Below are positions 1 to 7,132 of a stretch of DNA of 34,085 nucleotides, piece by piece. Each line of letters begins with the position of its first letter. Position 1 is the stretch's first letter. This DNA is from CAVVYV01 sp963818205. GTDB lineage: Bacteria > Actinomycetota > Thermoleophilia > Solirubrobacterales > 70-9. The DNA is taken from assembly GCA_963818205.1 (NCBI GenBank), contig CAWFRG010000012.1, positions 1 through 34,085 on the forward strand, written 5' to 3'. A program made the translations under genes and the position numbers. The notes below the pieces were generated by a model, which searched no databases, was not told the origin of the DNA, and worked only from the letters and a program-made list of their open reading frames with translations.

Positions 1-137
1 TGATGGGGCAGCTTGCCCGCGTGCCAGTCGCGGACGGTTCCGACCGGGAGCCCCAGCCGGCGCGCGACCCGAACGGCGCCCAGCCCCTCCTCCTCCCGAA
101 GCCTCAGGGCCTCAGCGACCGTCGCTCTACTGTGCAT
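1..137 (-). CDS. HTH-domain protein, N-terminal fragment (cut by window edge)
   Basis: The first 45 codons of a leftward gene are visible; the rest lies outside the window. The ATG at 137-135 has a GAGG-type ribosome site just upstream, and no earlier in-frame start exists before the tRNA gene. Residues ~4-43 form a homeodomain-like helix-turn-helix: an alanine/arginine-rich first helix, then VARRLGLPVGTVRDWHAG, which fits a turn plus recognition helix. Proteins with this kind of N-terminal HTH in actinobacteria are often transposase/resolvase-like or LAGLIDADG-endonuclease-like, but none of the catalytic part is visible, so this is only a suggestion. It sits 17 bp downstream of tRNA-Leu on the same strand and could be co-transcribed with it. 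Confidence 0.6.
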   Translation of the reverse strand, partial: MHSRATVAEALRLREEEGLGAVRVARRLGLPVGTVRDWHAGKLPH

Positions 138-154
138 CTGGAGCCTCTGAGGAT

Positions 155-238
155 GCGGGAGGGGGGAATCGAACCCCCACGCGCTTTCGCGCCACCGGTT
201 CTGAGCCGATGCTGTCTACCTGGTTCCAGCACTCCCGC
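155..238 (-). tRNA. tRNA-Leu (anticodon CAG)
   Basis: Read on the minus strand, 84 nt fold as a class II tRNA. The acceptor stem GCGGGAG pairs perfectly with CTCCCGC. The anticodon loop is CTCAGAA, giving anticodon CAG, which reads the CUG leucine codon. A long variable arm (GTGGCGCGAAAGCGC region) is present as expected for Leu, and the T arm has the GGTTCGATTCC core. No CCA is encoded at the 3' end. Confidence 0.93.
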
Positions 239-290
239 TGGCCCGAGGGAATCTAGCGGCTGCAACTCGGGACCAACGCCCCTCGAGAGA

Positions 291-306
291 TCGAACATAT
301 GTTCGA
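291..306. promoter_or_regulatory. Perfect 16-bp palindrome matching a LexA (SOS) box
   Basis: TCGAACATATGTTCGA is a perfect palindrome and contains CGAACATATGTTCG, which fits the Gram-positive/actinobacterial LexA operator consensus (CGAAC-N4-GTTCG). It lies between the divergent tRNA-Leu and tRNA-Glu genes, about 53 bp upstream of tRNA-Leu and 155 bp upstream of the HTH gene. No protein gene starts right next to it, so the target is unclear; it may be the relic of a lost SOS gene or control the HTH/tRNA transcript. Confidence 0.55.
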
Positions 307-396
307 AGATCGGGTTCCGCCCCAGACGGAATCGTTGAAGGACCGGCGGGCCCTTCCGGATAGAGCGCAGCGGCCGAAGGGCTGAAATTCCTTGGC

Positions 397-402
397 TACA
401 CT
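397..402 (+). promoter_or_regulatory. Possible -10 element for tRNA-Glu
   Basis: TACACT lies about 20 bp before the tRNA-Glu gene and resembles a sigma-70 type -10 box. No convincing -35 is seen at the usual spacing, so this is tentative. Confidence 0.25.
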
Positions 403-421
403 GCCGATTCCCTGCAGACAC

Positions 422-494
422 GCCGCTATCGTCTAGGGGACTAGGACGCCGGATTCTCAGTCCGGAAACCCGGGTTCGAATCCCGGTAGCGGTG
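422..494 (+). tRNA. tRNA-Glu (anticodon CTC)
   Basis: A 73-nt cloverleaf. The acceptor GCCGCTA pairs with TAGCGGT (the terminal pair is a G-U wobble), the D arm contains the TCTAGGGGACTAGGA motif usual for tRNA-Glu, the anticodon loop TTCTCAG gives CTC (GAG codon), and the T arm has GGGTTCGAATCCC. No complete CCA is encoded (CCT follows). Confidence 0.93.
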
Positions 495-499
495 CCTCG

Positions 500-525
500 G
501 AATCCCTCGCATTAGCGGGGGATTC
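500..525 (+). terminator. Hairpin terminator after tRNA-Glu
   Basis: GAATCCCTCGC and GCGGGGGATTC form an 11-bp stem (one G-U) with loop ATTA, starting 5 bp after the tRNA. Only a weak T stretch follows, so it may act as a GC-rich terminator or a processing hairpin. Confidence 0.55.
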
Positions 526-606
526 GCCGTTCTAGGGGCGCTCGTGCGCCAGTCCGTGCGCCATCGAGCACCCGGCGCGGACCTGTGGGCGGGTTAGGCT
601 AGCCGC

Positions 607-735
607 GTGAACTGGGGCCGCGTTCGGCGAGAGGGATGGGAAGCGTTCCGCGAAGCTCTCGACCCGCGCGACTACTGGGCGGACACTCCGGGCTGCAAAC
701 GCAGTACCGAGTCTATCCGGGGTTCGGGCCGCTGA
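607..735 (+). CDS. Possible small protein (42 aa), unrecognised
   Basis: A GTG-initiated frame of 42 codons lies in the stretch 526-779, which otherwise holds no gene. The peptide begins VNWGRVRREGWEAFREAL and continues DPRDYWADTPG, a composition that looks more like a protein (W, Y, D, E in a helix-like pattern) than chance translation. No good ribosome site is seen. It may be a genuine small protein or the N-terminal relic of a longer gene. I recognise no family. Confidence 0.25.
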   Translation: MNWGRVRREGWEAFREALDPRDYWADTPGCKRSTESIRGSGR

Positions 736-779
736 GCGCGCGGCTCGCCATGTAGTTGATCTAGCGCGGTTTCGCGTCT

Positions 780-1064
780 CTACCCGTGGGCGACGACCTC
801 ACCTGCCGTGATCTCGGGCGGGTTCGGCATCAGCTCGGCGAGGTTCTCGGCATCCCATTCGCCCTCTCGCTTGTTCGACTCCTCGGCGCCGGACTGGTCC
901 TCGTACACGCTCATCGAGATCATCACGCCGCCACCCGCGTCCGCGAAGTGGTAGGCAACGAGCCCCGGGACGTCCTTGATCAGCGGCACGAAGCCCTCGG
1001 CGGTGCGACGCCCCGCCTCGGGGGGATCCGTGACGCCCTCGTACCGTCTCACCGATGCGTACAT
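780..1064 (-). CDS. ABM-like (antibiotic biosynthesis monooxygenase fold) small protein
   Basis: 94 residues, preceded by a strong GGAAGGAGA ribosome site. The opening MYASVRRYEGV, a central PGLVAYHFADAGGGVMISM strand pair and a mid-protein MSVYEDQSGAEES segment fit the dimeric alpha/beta barrel of the ABM/DUF-type family, in which a strand, a helix with a conserved PG turn and further strands make a small ferredoxin-like fold. Such proteins range from haem-degrading or quinone monooxygenases to catalytically silent members; no decisive active-site residue is visible, so no reaction is assigned. Single gene, convergent with the small ORF at 607-735 and divergent from the gene at 1114. Confidence 0.8.
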   Translation of the reverse strand: MYASVRRYEGVTDPPEAGRRTAEGFVPLIKDVPGLVAYHFADAGGGVMISMSVYEDQSGAEESNKREGEWDAENLAELMPNPPEITAGEVVAHG

Positions 1065-1113
1065 TTGTCTCCTTCCCTGTACCAGGTCGAGTACCAGGAG
1101 GGGCTATCGTCGC

Positions 1114-1370
1114 ATGGAGGGGGCGTGGTGGGCGCCTCTTATCTTCGTGCCGGTGGGGCTGGTGATCCTGACCGTCGTTGCGGCGGTCGGAGGCTTCCTC
1201 GTCTCGTGGGCGCTGACTGAGTTCGGGATCGTCGATCTGATCCGGTACGACAACGTGGACTTTTTTGTTTCGCGAGGGGGGCGTGATCGAGGAGGTCGTC
1301 GAGGCTGGCTCAGCGGCGCAACTGGGGATAGCCTTGCCCCCGCAGGCCCGGAGGGGAGATACTGCGGGCG
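1114..1370 (+). CDS. Possible small membrane protein, frame apparently broken at a T run
   Basis: An ATG at 1114 opens a frame encoding one clear membrane helix (residues ~6-32, PLIFVPVGLVILTVVAAVGG and onward) followed by a polar segment ending YDNVD. At 1261-1267 the DNA has a T run; beyond it the GC-rich third-position pattern moves to another frame that reads FREGGVIEEVVEAG. A one-base indel in the T run would join both parts into a ~85-residue protein ending near the downstream methyltransferase start, but no clean stop is found before 1371. The end given is therefore approximate. No family recognised. Confidence 0.35.
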
Positions 1371-2171
1371 ATGTCGCAGGAGAACTACCTGCTCGCCAAC
1401 CAACCCTCGGAGGTGGAGCGCCTGCAGCTGCAGTCGCGCGTCTGGGAGCCCACCGGGCGGCAGCTCCTCTCGAAGGTCGGCGACGGATCCGGCCGACACG
1501 CCCTGGACGTCGGCTGCGGAGCCATGGGCTGGCTTCGGATCCTCAGCGAGTGGGTCGGCCCCTCCGGCCAGATCGTAGGCACCGACATAGACGAGAGCCT
1601 GCTCGATGCCGCTGGTTCATTTCTGGAGGCAGAAGGAATCTCCAACGTAGAACTCGTCGTCGATGATTTGTTCGAGAGCAAGCTGGAGCCGCAATCTTTT
1701 GATCTCGTCCATGCCCGCTACCAGATCGCTCCGCTCGGACGCGGCCGTGAGCAGGTGGCCTCGCACCGGCGGTTGGTCAGGCCCGGTGGCTCACTGGTTC
1801 TGGAGGAGTGGGACCTGGGCTCGTGGCACTTCAATCCCCCTGCCCCCGCGGCCGAGCGACTGATCCGATTGCTCTCCGAGATCTTTGCCGCCCTGGGCGG
1901 CGAGGCGGGCCGCGGACTTCCGGGACTGCTCCGCGAAATCGGTATTGAGGAGCCAGCGATAGACGCGCACGTCATCGCGCTCAAACCAGGCCACCCCTAT
2001 TTGCGTCTGCCGCTTCAGTTCAGCCTCGCGCTCGAGTCGCGGCTGCTTGAGACACTGAGCGAGGACGAGCTCGCCTCGCTACGCCGCGAGGCCGAGACCG
2101 AATTGGCCGAGCCGGGCAGATGGGGCACGACCTTCACCCTGATCCAGAGTTGGGGCAGGCTCGAAGGCTGA
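1371..2171 (+). CDS. Class I SAM-dependent methyltransferase
   Basis: 266 residues, about the usual size for a stand-alone Rossmann-fold methyltransferase. Motif I is LDVGCGAMG (residues ~45-53); the acidic motif II residue is in GTDIDESLLD (~70); motif post-I continues NVELVVDDLFE, and VRPGGSLVLEEWDLGS (~140-155) is the usual strand after motif III. The C-terminal ~110 residues replace the simple fold end with a helical cap and would hold the acceptor pocket. A GGAGGGGAG ribosome site lies at 1350-1358. The methyl acceptor cannot be told from sequence; the family contains small-molecule and natural-product methyltransferases. It stands alone, with no co-oriented partner nearby. Confidence 0.85.
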   Translation: MSQENYLLANQPSEVERLQLQSRVWEPTGRQLLSKVGDGSGRHALDVGCGAMGWLRILSEWVGPSGQIVGTDIDESLLDAAGSFLEAEGISNVELVVDDLFESKLEPQSFDLVHARYQIAPLGRGREQVASHRRLVRPGGSLVLEEWDLGSWHFNPPAPAAERLIRLLSEIFAALGGEAGRGLPGLLREIGIEEPAIDAHVIALKPGHPYLRLPLQFSLALESRLLETLSEDELASLRREAETELAEPGRWGTTFTLIQSWGRLEG

Positions 2172-2259
2172 GAGATGGCGGCGCCTAGGGCGGCGTGATC
2201 CAGTTGATGACCGGCGGCCGTCTTTATCGCTGCTTACGCGCAGGCGAAAGCCGAGCAGC

Positions 2260-2451
2260 TCACTCGCGCCGCAACCGGTAGAACCGCGGCCCGGCCCTCC
2301 TCACACATCCAGCGGTTGCCTCGCGACCTTCGTCCTTGCGCTGCCCGTCCGTCAGCTCGTCGTGGAAGCAGCCGAAGTCGAGGAGGAGCTGGAACCCGTT
2401 GCCGACCTCGGGAACGTCGAGCTCGGTCACGTCTCCCTCGAGCAGCTGCAC
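2260..2451 (-). pseudogene. Fragment of a second SAM methyltransferase
   Basis: On the minus strand, residues LLEGDVTELDVPEVGNGFQL and then LLLDFGCFHDELTDGQRK closely resemble the middle of a Rossmann methyltransferase subfamily, in which LDFGCFH is a characteristic strand-turn. After DGQRK the frame departs from the expected continuation (GREVTAV-like) and ends within ~25 residues. The SAM-binding N-terminus (motif I) is absent upstream. It reads as a truncated, frame-shifted remnant. Confidence 0.5.
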
Positions 2452-2544
2452 CGCGACTCCGAGGAGCAGGAGCGTTATCTCAAAGGGAGCTGTGCCAAGC
2501 CTTTAATCACTCCTTCATCAACCCGGTGCAAGCTAGGGCGACAG

Positions 2545-2745
2545 ATGCGAAACCGTGGCCCCAACGTCTGCCCCAATTGCGGCGAGCGCGTCAGCGCCTT
2601 TGCCGCGGGCTGTGCCCTGTGTGGCGCCGAACTCGATCCCCGCCGCGCCGATCGCCCGGGAGTTCGGGGGCGTGCCGGCTCCGCCTGGCGTGCCCGCCGC
2701 CGGCTCCTGCCGCGGTTGCCGCTGCCCGATTGGCGCCGACGCTAA
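2545..2745 (+). CDS. Small zinc-ribbon protein
   Basis: 66 residues from ATG 2545. Residues 7-28 carry two CxxC knuckles, CPNCGERVSAFAAGCALCG, with 10 residues between them, the classic rubredoxin-like zinc ribbon spacing. The remainder is very arginine- and proline-rich (ends LPRLPLPDWRRR), suggesting nucleic-acid or ribosome contact or a membrane-proximal basic tail. Small proteins of this layout are common in actinobacteria and have no assigned role. There is no operon partner on this strand. An upstream in-frame extension to 2362 overlaps the methyltransferase remnant and looks non-coding. Confidence 0.6.
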   Translation: MRNRGPNVCPNCGERVSAFAAGCALCGAELDPRRADRPGVRGRAGSAWRARRRLLPRLPLPDWRRR

Positions 2746-2815
2746 GGCCCGAGGCGCTGTCCGAGCCTCCTTTGGTGCTGGGTTGGTTCGCCCCCCAGCT
2801 AGGCCGACCCGGCCT

Positions 2816-3008
2816 TCAGGCGCTGAACGGGTCTTCGAGCCGACGATCGGGGCCGGAGGGATACGACTCGATCAGCGTGCGGCCGAGGGCGTTGACGGGA
2901 CGCTGAGGCCTGGGACGCAGCGGTCTCTGGAGGGCGCGGGTCGTGCTCGACCTTTTGCTCGGGCTCCCACCGGTCAATCCCGATCCTGGATCGCAGCAAC
3001 GCCGGCAC
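2816..3008 (-). CDS. Possible frameshifted small protein downstream of the CapA-family gene
   Basis: A GTG at 3008-3006 lies one base after the CapA-family stop on the same strand. Its frame starts VPALLRSRIGIDRWEPEQKV; the third-position GC pattern then moves to another frame that ends ALGRTLIESYPSGPDRRL and a TGA at 2816. A single indel near 2920 would join them into a ~64-residue protein. No family is recognised. The evidence is codon pattern and position only. Confidence 0.3.
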
Positions 3009-3009
3009 C

Positions 3010-3987
3010 TCAGCCCGGGCTGATGCGGAAGCGGCCTTCGGCCACCCGCTCGACCCGAGTGCCGAGTTTCGCGCAGGTGCTGTGCAGCCGCACCGCGATC
3101 CACTCGGCGTCCGCGTCCCGCGCCAAGCCCGTGTAGCAGAACTCCAGTTTCAGCCCCACCAGCTCCAGCTCCTCGGTCCCGGCGCCCGGCCGCCAGATAG
3201 CGAGCACCCCGAGATCGTTGCGCAGCACCGGATCGATGCGATAGTCATCGAGAGCGTCCCCGAGGTCGAAGAGCACCGATCCTCCCTCGTTCCATTCGAT
3301 CCCATGGAACAGGTGCGCCGAGTGGCCGGCGACGAGGCTCGCGCCCGCATCCTGGAGAGCGGCGGCCGCCCGGCGTTGCCAGGGTCGGGGCGTGGCGCTC
3401 ATGTTTGGGCCCCAGTGGGGGAAGAAGATCGTCAGCTCGCAGCGCTCGCTCAGCCCCGCCAGCTCGTCGAGGAGCCAGTCCGGGACACCACGTTCAAGGT
3501 CGGCGTGAGCGATTCCATACCTCCCGGGGCCCGCCGCGTACTCACGTGGATGGTCCGAGACGCAGAGGAGCCCGACTCGCTGCCCACCCGCCTCGACCAC
3601 GACGGGACGGCGCGCCGCCTCCGCACCCCGCCCTGCCCCCGCCGTGGCGACTCCGCCGTCCGCCAGCAGCCCGAGCGTGTCGGCAAGCGCCTCCTCCTCG
3701 CAGTCGAGAGCGTGGTTGTTTGCGAGCGAGACAGCGCGCACGTCGATCGCCTGGAGCGCCGCAACCGCCGAAGGGGGGGCGCGGAAGAAGAACTGCTTGC
3801 CGGGAATGCGGCGGGTGCGCTCCCCGCGGTTGGAAACGCAGCACTCGAGGTTGCAGATCATCAGATCCAGGGAGGCGCAGAGCGAGCGCACCTCCTCGCT
3901 CCACAACTCCGCCCCTGGTTCTTCCCGCAGGTTGTCCCCGACGGAGCGGCCCAGCATCACGTCGCCTAGGAGGCCGATCGCGGGCAT
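3010..3987 (-). CDS. CapA-family (PGA_cap) metallophosphatase-like protein
   Basis: About 325 residues from the ATG at 3987; a GTG at 4026 would add 13 residues but lies in weaker context. Motifs of the CapA/PgsA calcineurin-like fold appear in order: GLLGDVMLGRSVG (metal ligand D), the LMICNLECCVSNRG strand with NLE, VSLANNHALD (N/H metal ligands), IFFPHWGPN (H), and VAGHSAHLFHGIEW (GHSAH). No signal peptide or membrane anchor is seen, unlike the capsule-linked PgsA of bacilli, so a cytoplasmic phosphoesterase role is possible. Family members are linked to poly-gamma-glutamate capsules, but many actinobacterial copies stand alone, as here with no pgsB/C. Confidence 0.85.
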   Translation of the reverse strand: MPAIGLLGDVMLGRSVGDNLREEPGAELWSEEVRSLCASLDLMICNLECCVSNRGERTRRIPGKQFFFRAPPSAVAALQAIDVRAVSLANNHALDCEEEALADTLGLLADGGVATAGAGRGAEAARRPVVVEAGGQRVGLLCVSDHPREYAAGPGRYGIAHADLERGVPDWLLDELAGLSERCELTIFFPHWGPNMSATPRPWQRRAAAALQDAGASLVAGHSAHLFHGIEWNEGGSVLFDLGDALDDYRIDPVLRNDLGVLAIWRPGAGTEELELVGLKLEFCYTGLARDADAEWIAVRLHSTCAKLGTRVERVAEGRFRISPG

Positions 3988-4101
3988 GCCGGGGATTGTG
4001 CCCCCATAACGAAGGCTCGGGCCCACGAATCACATGTTCGGTAACGCGTGTGGCGGAGCCGTAGAGTGGCTAGGGGTAGCGTCAAGCGGTGAGGAGGAGA
4101 C

Positions 4102-4578
4102 ATGTCCAAGGAAGGCATCGAAGCGGTCAGGAGCTACCTCAACGAACAGGGGGCCGACTACGAGCTGGTCGAGCACGAGGAACGCTTCACGGCCGCCTCT
4201 GAGGCTCAGGCCGCGGGAGTCGAGCCAGGAGACGCCGCGAAGGACCTGATCCTGCGCGATGCCGAGAGCTACGTGATGGCCGTTATCCCAGCTTCTCAGC
4301 GGTTGGACCTGGGAAAGGCTCGCGAGCTGTCGGAAGCGGGCAAGTCGCTGCGACTAGCCACCGAGGAGGAGATCGGCCGGGACTTCGAGCGGTTCGAGGT
4401 GGGCGCGATTCCACCGTTCGGGCCTCTGCACGGGGTCCCGCAAATCGTCGACCGGCGTCTGCTCGAGCACGACCGTGTGCTCTGCAGCGCCGGGGATCAC
4501 GCCCACGGCGTACTAGTCGAACCCAGCGAGATGGTCCGGTTTACCAAAGCCCGCGTGGGCGACCTCTGTGAGGAGTAA
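4102..4578 (+). CDS. YbaK/EbsC-type aminoacyl-tRNA deacylase
   Basis: 158 residues, the usual length for a free-standing editing domain. The ATG is preceded by GAGGAGGA. Family features in order: helix with YLNEQGADYELVEHE, the AAKDLILRDAESYVMAVIPA strand with its lysine, SLRLATEEEI, and the glycine-rich segment VGAIPPFG that closes the editing pocket (the GxxPP-G loop of the YbaK/ProX superfamily). Such enzymes hydrolyse mischarged tRNAs, for example Ala- or Cys-tRNAPro, in the cytoplasm; which substrate this one takes is not visible. It is monocistronic, about 100 bp before the channel-like gene. Confidence 0.88.
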   Translation: MSKEGIEAVRSYLNEQGADYELVEHEERFTAASEAQAAGVEPGDAAKDLILRDAESYVMAVIPASQRLDLGKARELSEAGKSLRLATEEEIGRDFERFEVGAIPPFGPLHGVPQIVDRRLLEHDRVLCSAGDHAHGVLVEPSEMVRFTKARVGDLCEE

Positions 4579-4676
4579 CGGGCGCTTCCGAAGCGGTGAG
4601 GCCAAGGACCCGTAGTCCCCGAGCCATAGCGGTCGGTGAGCCACTCTCCGACCGCCCGGATCGGGACACTGGTCCC

Positions 4677-5084
4677 ATGAAGCAACCGGTGCGAGAAGGA
4701 GGTCGCGAGTTGGTCAAGGTCGCCCGGGCGGACACCCCGACGCACGCGCGCCTCCGCAATCGCCTCACGTTTCTCATCGTCGCGACGGTGGTGGTGGACG
4801 CCGTCGCCACGGTGCTCATCTTCTTCTTCGAGCGACACGCGGACCGCACGGAGATCACGACGATCGGGGACTCCCTGTTCTGGACCAGCACCCAGCTCCT
4901 GACCGTCTCGTCCCAGCTGCCGAACCCGATCTCGACGCCCGCCCGCGTGCTCGACATCTTCCTGCAGGGATACGCGATTTCGATCGTCGCGTTCCTCGCC
5001 GGATCCTTCGCCGCCTTCTTCCACCGCCGGGGCATGGAGCTCGACCCGCCCGACTCGCTACGGGGTGCGCAGGACCGCAGCTGA
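4677..5084 (+). CDS. Two-helix ion-channel-like membrane protein with atypical filter
   Basis: 135 residues from ATG 4677. Topology: a basic N-terminus, TM1 around LTFLIVATVVVDAVATVLIF (residues ~30-50), a pore-helix-like segment DSLFWTSTQLLTVSS, and TM2 around LDIFLQGYAISIVAFLAGSF (~95-118). This layout is that of the Ion_trans_2 pore module. The place where a potassium channel has TVGYGD instead reads TVSSQLPNP, so the selectivity filter is not conserved. It may conduct something else, act as a non-conducting subunit, or be a distinct family. No cytoplasmic TrkA/RCK domain follows. Confidence 0.65.
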   Translation: MKQPVREGGRELVKVARADTPTHARLRNRLTFLIVATVVVDAVATVLIFFFERHADRTEITTIGDSLFWTSTQLLTVSSQLPNPISTPARVLDIFLQGYAISIVAFLAGSFAAFFHRRGMELDPPDSLRGAQDRS

Positions 5085-5183
5085 CCCATGCGTCTGAGCC
5101 CCGATCAAGCGTCGGGGAAGCGCCTTTCCGGGAGTACGCTCATCGGATGAGGGAGTGGGGAAGCAGGCTGACCCTTCGGATGA

Positions 5184-5270
5184 TCACCCGAGGTTGTTCG
5201 CGGTGAGCAGCCGCTCGGCGAGGTCCCTGAAAGCGGGGTCGTCATCAACAACGAGGACAGAGATCGCCAT
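5184..5270 (-). pseudogene. N-terminal stub of a response-regulator receiver domain
   Basis: ATG 5270 starts MAISVLVVDDDPAFRDLAER, a textbook receiver-domain first strand with the acidic DDD cluster, then stops after 28 residues (TGA at 5184). The phospho-acceptor aspartate and the rest of the ~120-residue domain are missing, and nothing resembling them follows to the left. It is a truncated remnant. Confidence 0.6.
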
Positions 5271-5658
5271 GTCACGATCGTCCCACTCGCGACCGCCCGC
5301 CGAGGTAGGGAAAACCCGAGACGCGGCGGAAGGTAGGGACCCCCCTACCGCGGTAGTCGGGTCGAGGCGAGCGAGGCCTCGGGCCGCGTTTCTTTGGCGA
5401 TTCTCGCGATCACCAACCACCGCGAGCGCCATCACCCCCGCGCCGAGCCCCGGCGACCGGCAGGGACGCCCCCGGTGGCGGCGAAAGCACCCGGTTAAGG
5501 GCCGATTAACGGCTCTTTGTGCGACGAATTACAGCCCGTGGCCGCGGGGTGCTCGGATAGGATCGCTCGGGGAAGGAGAGAGGAGCTGTCGCGAAGGTCT
5601 CGGGAAGGGAAGCTCTGAAGCCTGACGCAGCCCCGGGTCAGCGGGGCGGAGCGGGTCA
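5271..5658. other. Leader region upstream of the MCE operon, no gene seen
   Basis: No frame here has convincing protein character. A GTTAA...TTAAC inverted repeat (5494-5498 and 5506-5510, 7-bp spacer) lies ~150 bp before the first MCE gene and could be an operator or part of a promoter. A purine-rich stretch GGGGAAGGAGAGAGGAG (5570-5586) follows. Notably this region does not contain the YrbE permease genes that usually precede MCE genes. Confidence 0.4.
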
Positions 5659-7132
5659 ATGACGCCGCCGGAGGAAGCCGCCTCTCCGCGGCGGGCTCGC
5701 CCGCGCACGGTTGTCGGCCGCAGCCCGGTCGGCCGCCTCGCCGCCCTGGGCGCCCTGATCATCATCGTGATCACCGTCGGCTACCTGCTGTTCGCGAGCG
5801 GCGACGGCGGCAACAACTACAAGCTCGTCTTCGAGACCGGCGGCCAGCTCGTGAGGGGGAACCAGGTCCTGATCGGCGGCCAGCCGGTGGGCACGATCGA
5901 CGACGTCAAGCTCACCGACAACGCCCAGGCGGAGGTCGCGGTCACCGTCGATCGCCAGCTGCACGAGGGCACCTCAGCGGTGATCCGCTCCACCTCGCTC
6001 TCGGGGATCGCCAACCGCTACGTCTCGATCACCCCGGGGCCCGACAACGCCCCGGAGCTCGGCGACGGCAGCATCATCACCCAGGTCGACACGACCGCGC
6101 CGGTCGACCTCGATCAGCTCTTCAACACCCTGCGGGAGCCTGAGCGCAAGGCGCTCCAGGACATCATCCAGGGCTCCGCGGTGGTCTACGGCGGCCCCGA
6201 CTACGAGAAGGGCATCCTCAACGGGGCCGAGGACGCCAACGAGACCTACAAGTACCTGAGCCCCTCGCTGGTCGCCACCGACCGGCTGCTGCAGGAGATC
6301 GGCCGCGACGAGCGGGTTCTCACCGAATTCCTGGTCAACGGCGCCAGCGTGGTCACCGCGGTCGGCGAGCGCCGCGATGACCTCTCCGGGCTGGTCTCCA
6401 ACCGCAACCAGGCGCTCGGCGCGATCGCCTGCCAGAACCGGGCCCTCGACCGCTCCCTGGTCGCCCTGCCCCCGGCGCTTCGCCAGGCCAACACCACCTT
6501 CTTCAACCTCCGCGCCGCCCTCGACGACCTCGACCCGCTGGTCAACACCTCGAAGACGGCGACCAAGGACCTCGCGCCCTTCCTGCGGCAGCTGAGCCGG
6601 TGGTGAAGAAGTCCGTACCCGTGTTCCGTGACCTTCGGCGAGCCGTCGACCGCAGGGGCAAGTCGAACGACCTCGCCGATGCCGCCGGGGACCTGGCGCC
6701 GCTCGAATCCCGAGCGAGCGGCGCCATCCCGGCGGCTGTCGCCGCGATGCAGGCGGGCGACGACGAGCTCCAGTTCCTCCGCGCCGTATGCGCCTGACAT
6801 CGCCAGCACGCTCGGCGGGCTGGCCAGGTCGCCGGGTACTACGACGCCAACGGCCACTACGCCCGTGTCGCGCCCGGCCGGGCTCGGGATCTTCGGCTAC
6901 ACCGGCGGCGCGGCGCCCAACCTCGAGCCGATCCCCATCGACCAGATCTTCGCCGACTACGGACCCTTCGGCACCGCCAACAACCAGGTCTTCCGCCGCT
7001 GCCCCGGCGGGGCCACCCAGCCGATCGACCGGCTCCAACCCGTTCGTCGACCCGCCCTTCCTCGGGCCCGCCGCCGGCGCTCCCGCGACGCCCGGCGACT
7101 GCGACGCGACCGACGTGCCGCCCGGACCATGA
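5659..7132 (+). CDS. MCE-family protein, first of six (MceA position)
   Basis: The N-terminal membrane anchor is LAALGALIIIVITVGYLLFA (residues ~29-48). The MCE domain follows at ~52-130, with the core pattern GNQVLIGGQPVGTIDDVKL and ending YVSITPGPDN. A long helical region rich in asparagine, alanine and leucine comes next, and a conserved-looking C-terminus with GIFGYTGG and GPFGTANNQ. The first 940 bases are in frame; then single-base indels at about 6598, 6786, 6822, 6874 and 7030 break the frame. Reconstruction gives ~490 residues ending in TGA 7130-7132, which overlaps the next ATG. MCE proteins form a hexameric ring and tunnel carrying lipids or steroids to a YrbE/Mkl ABC transporter. 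Confidence 0.88.
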
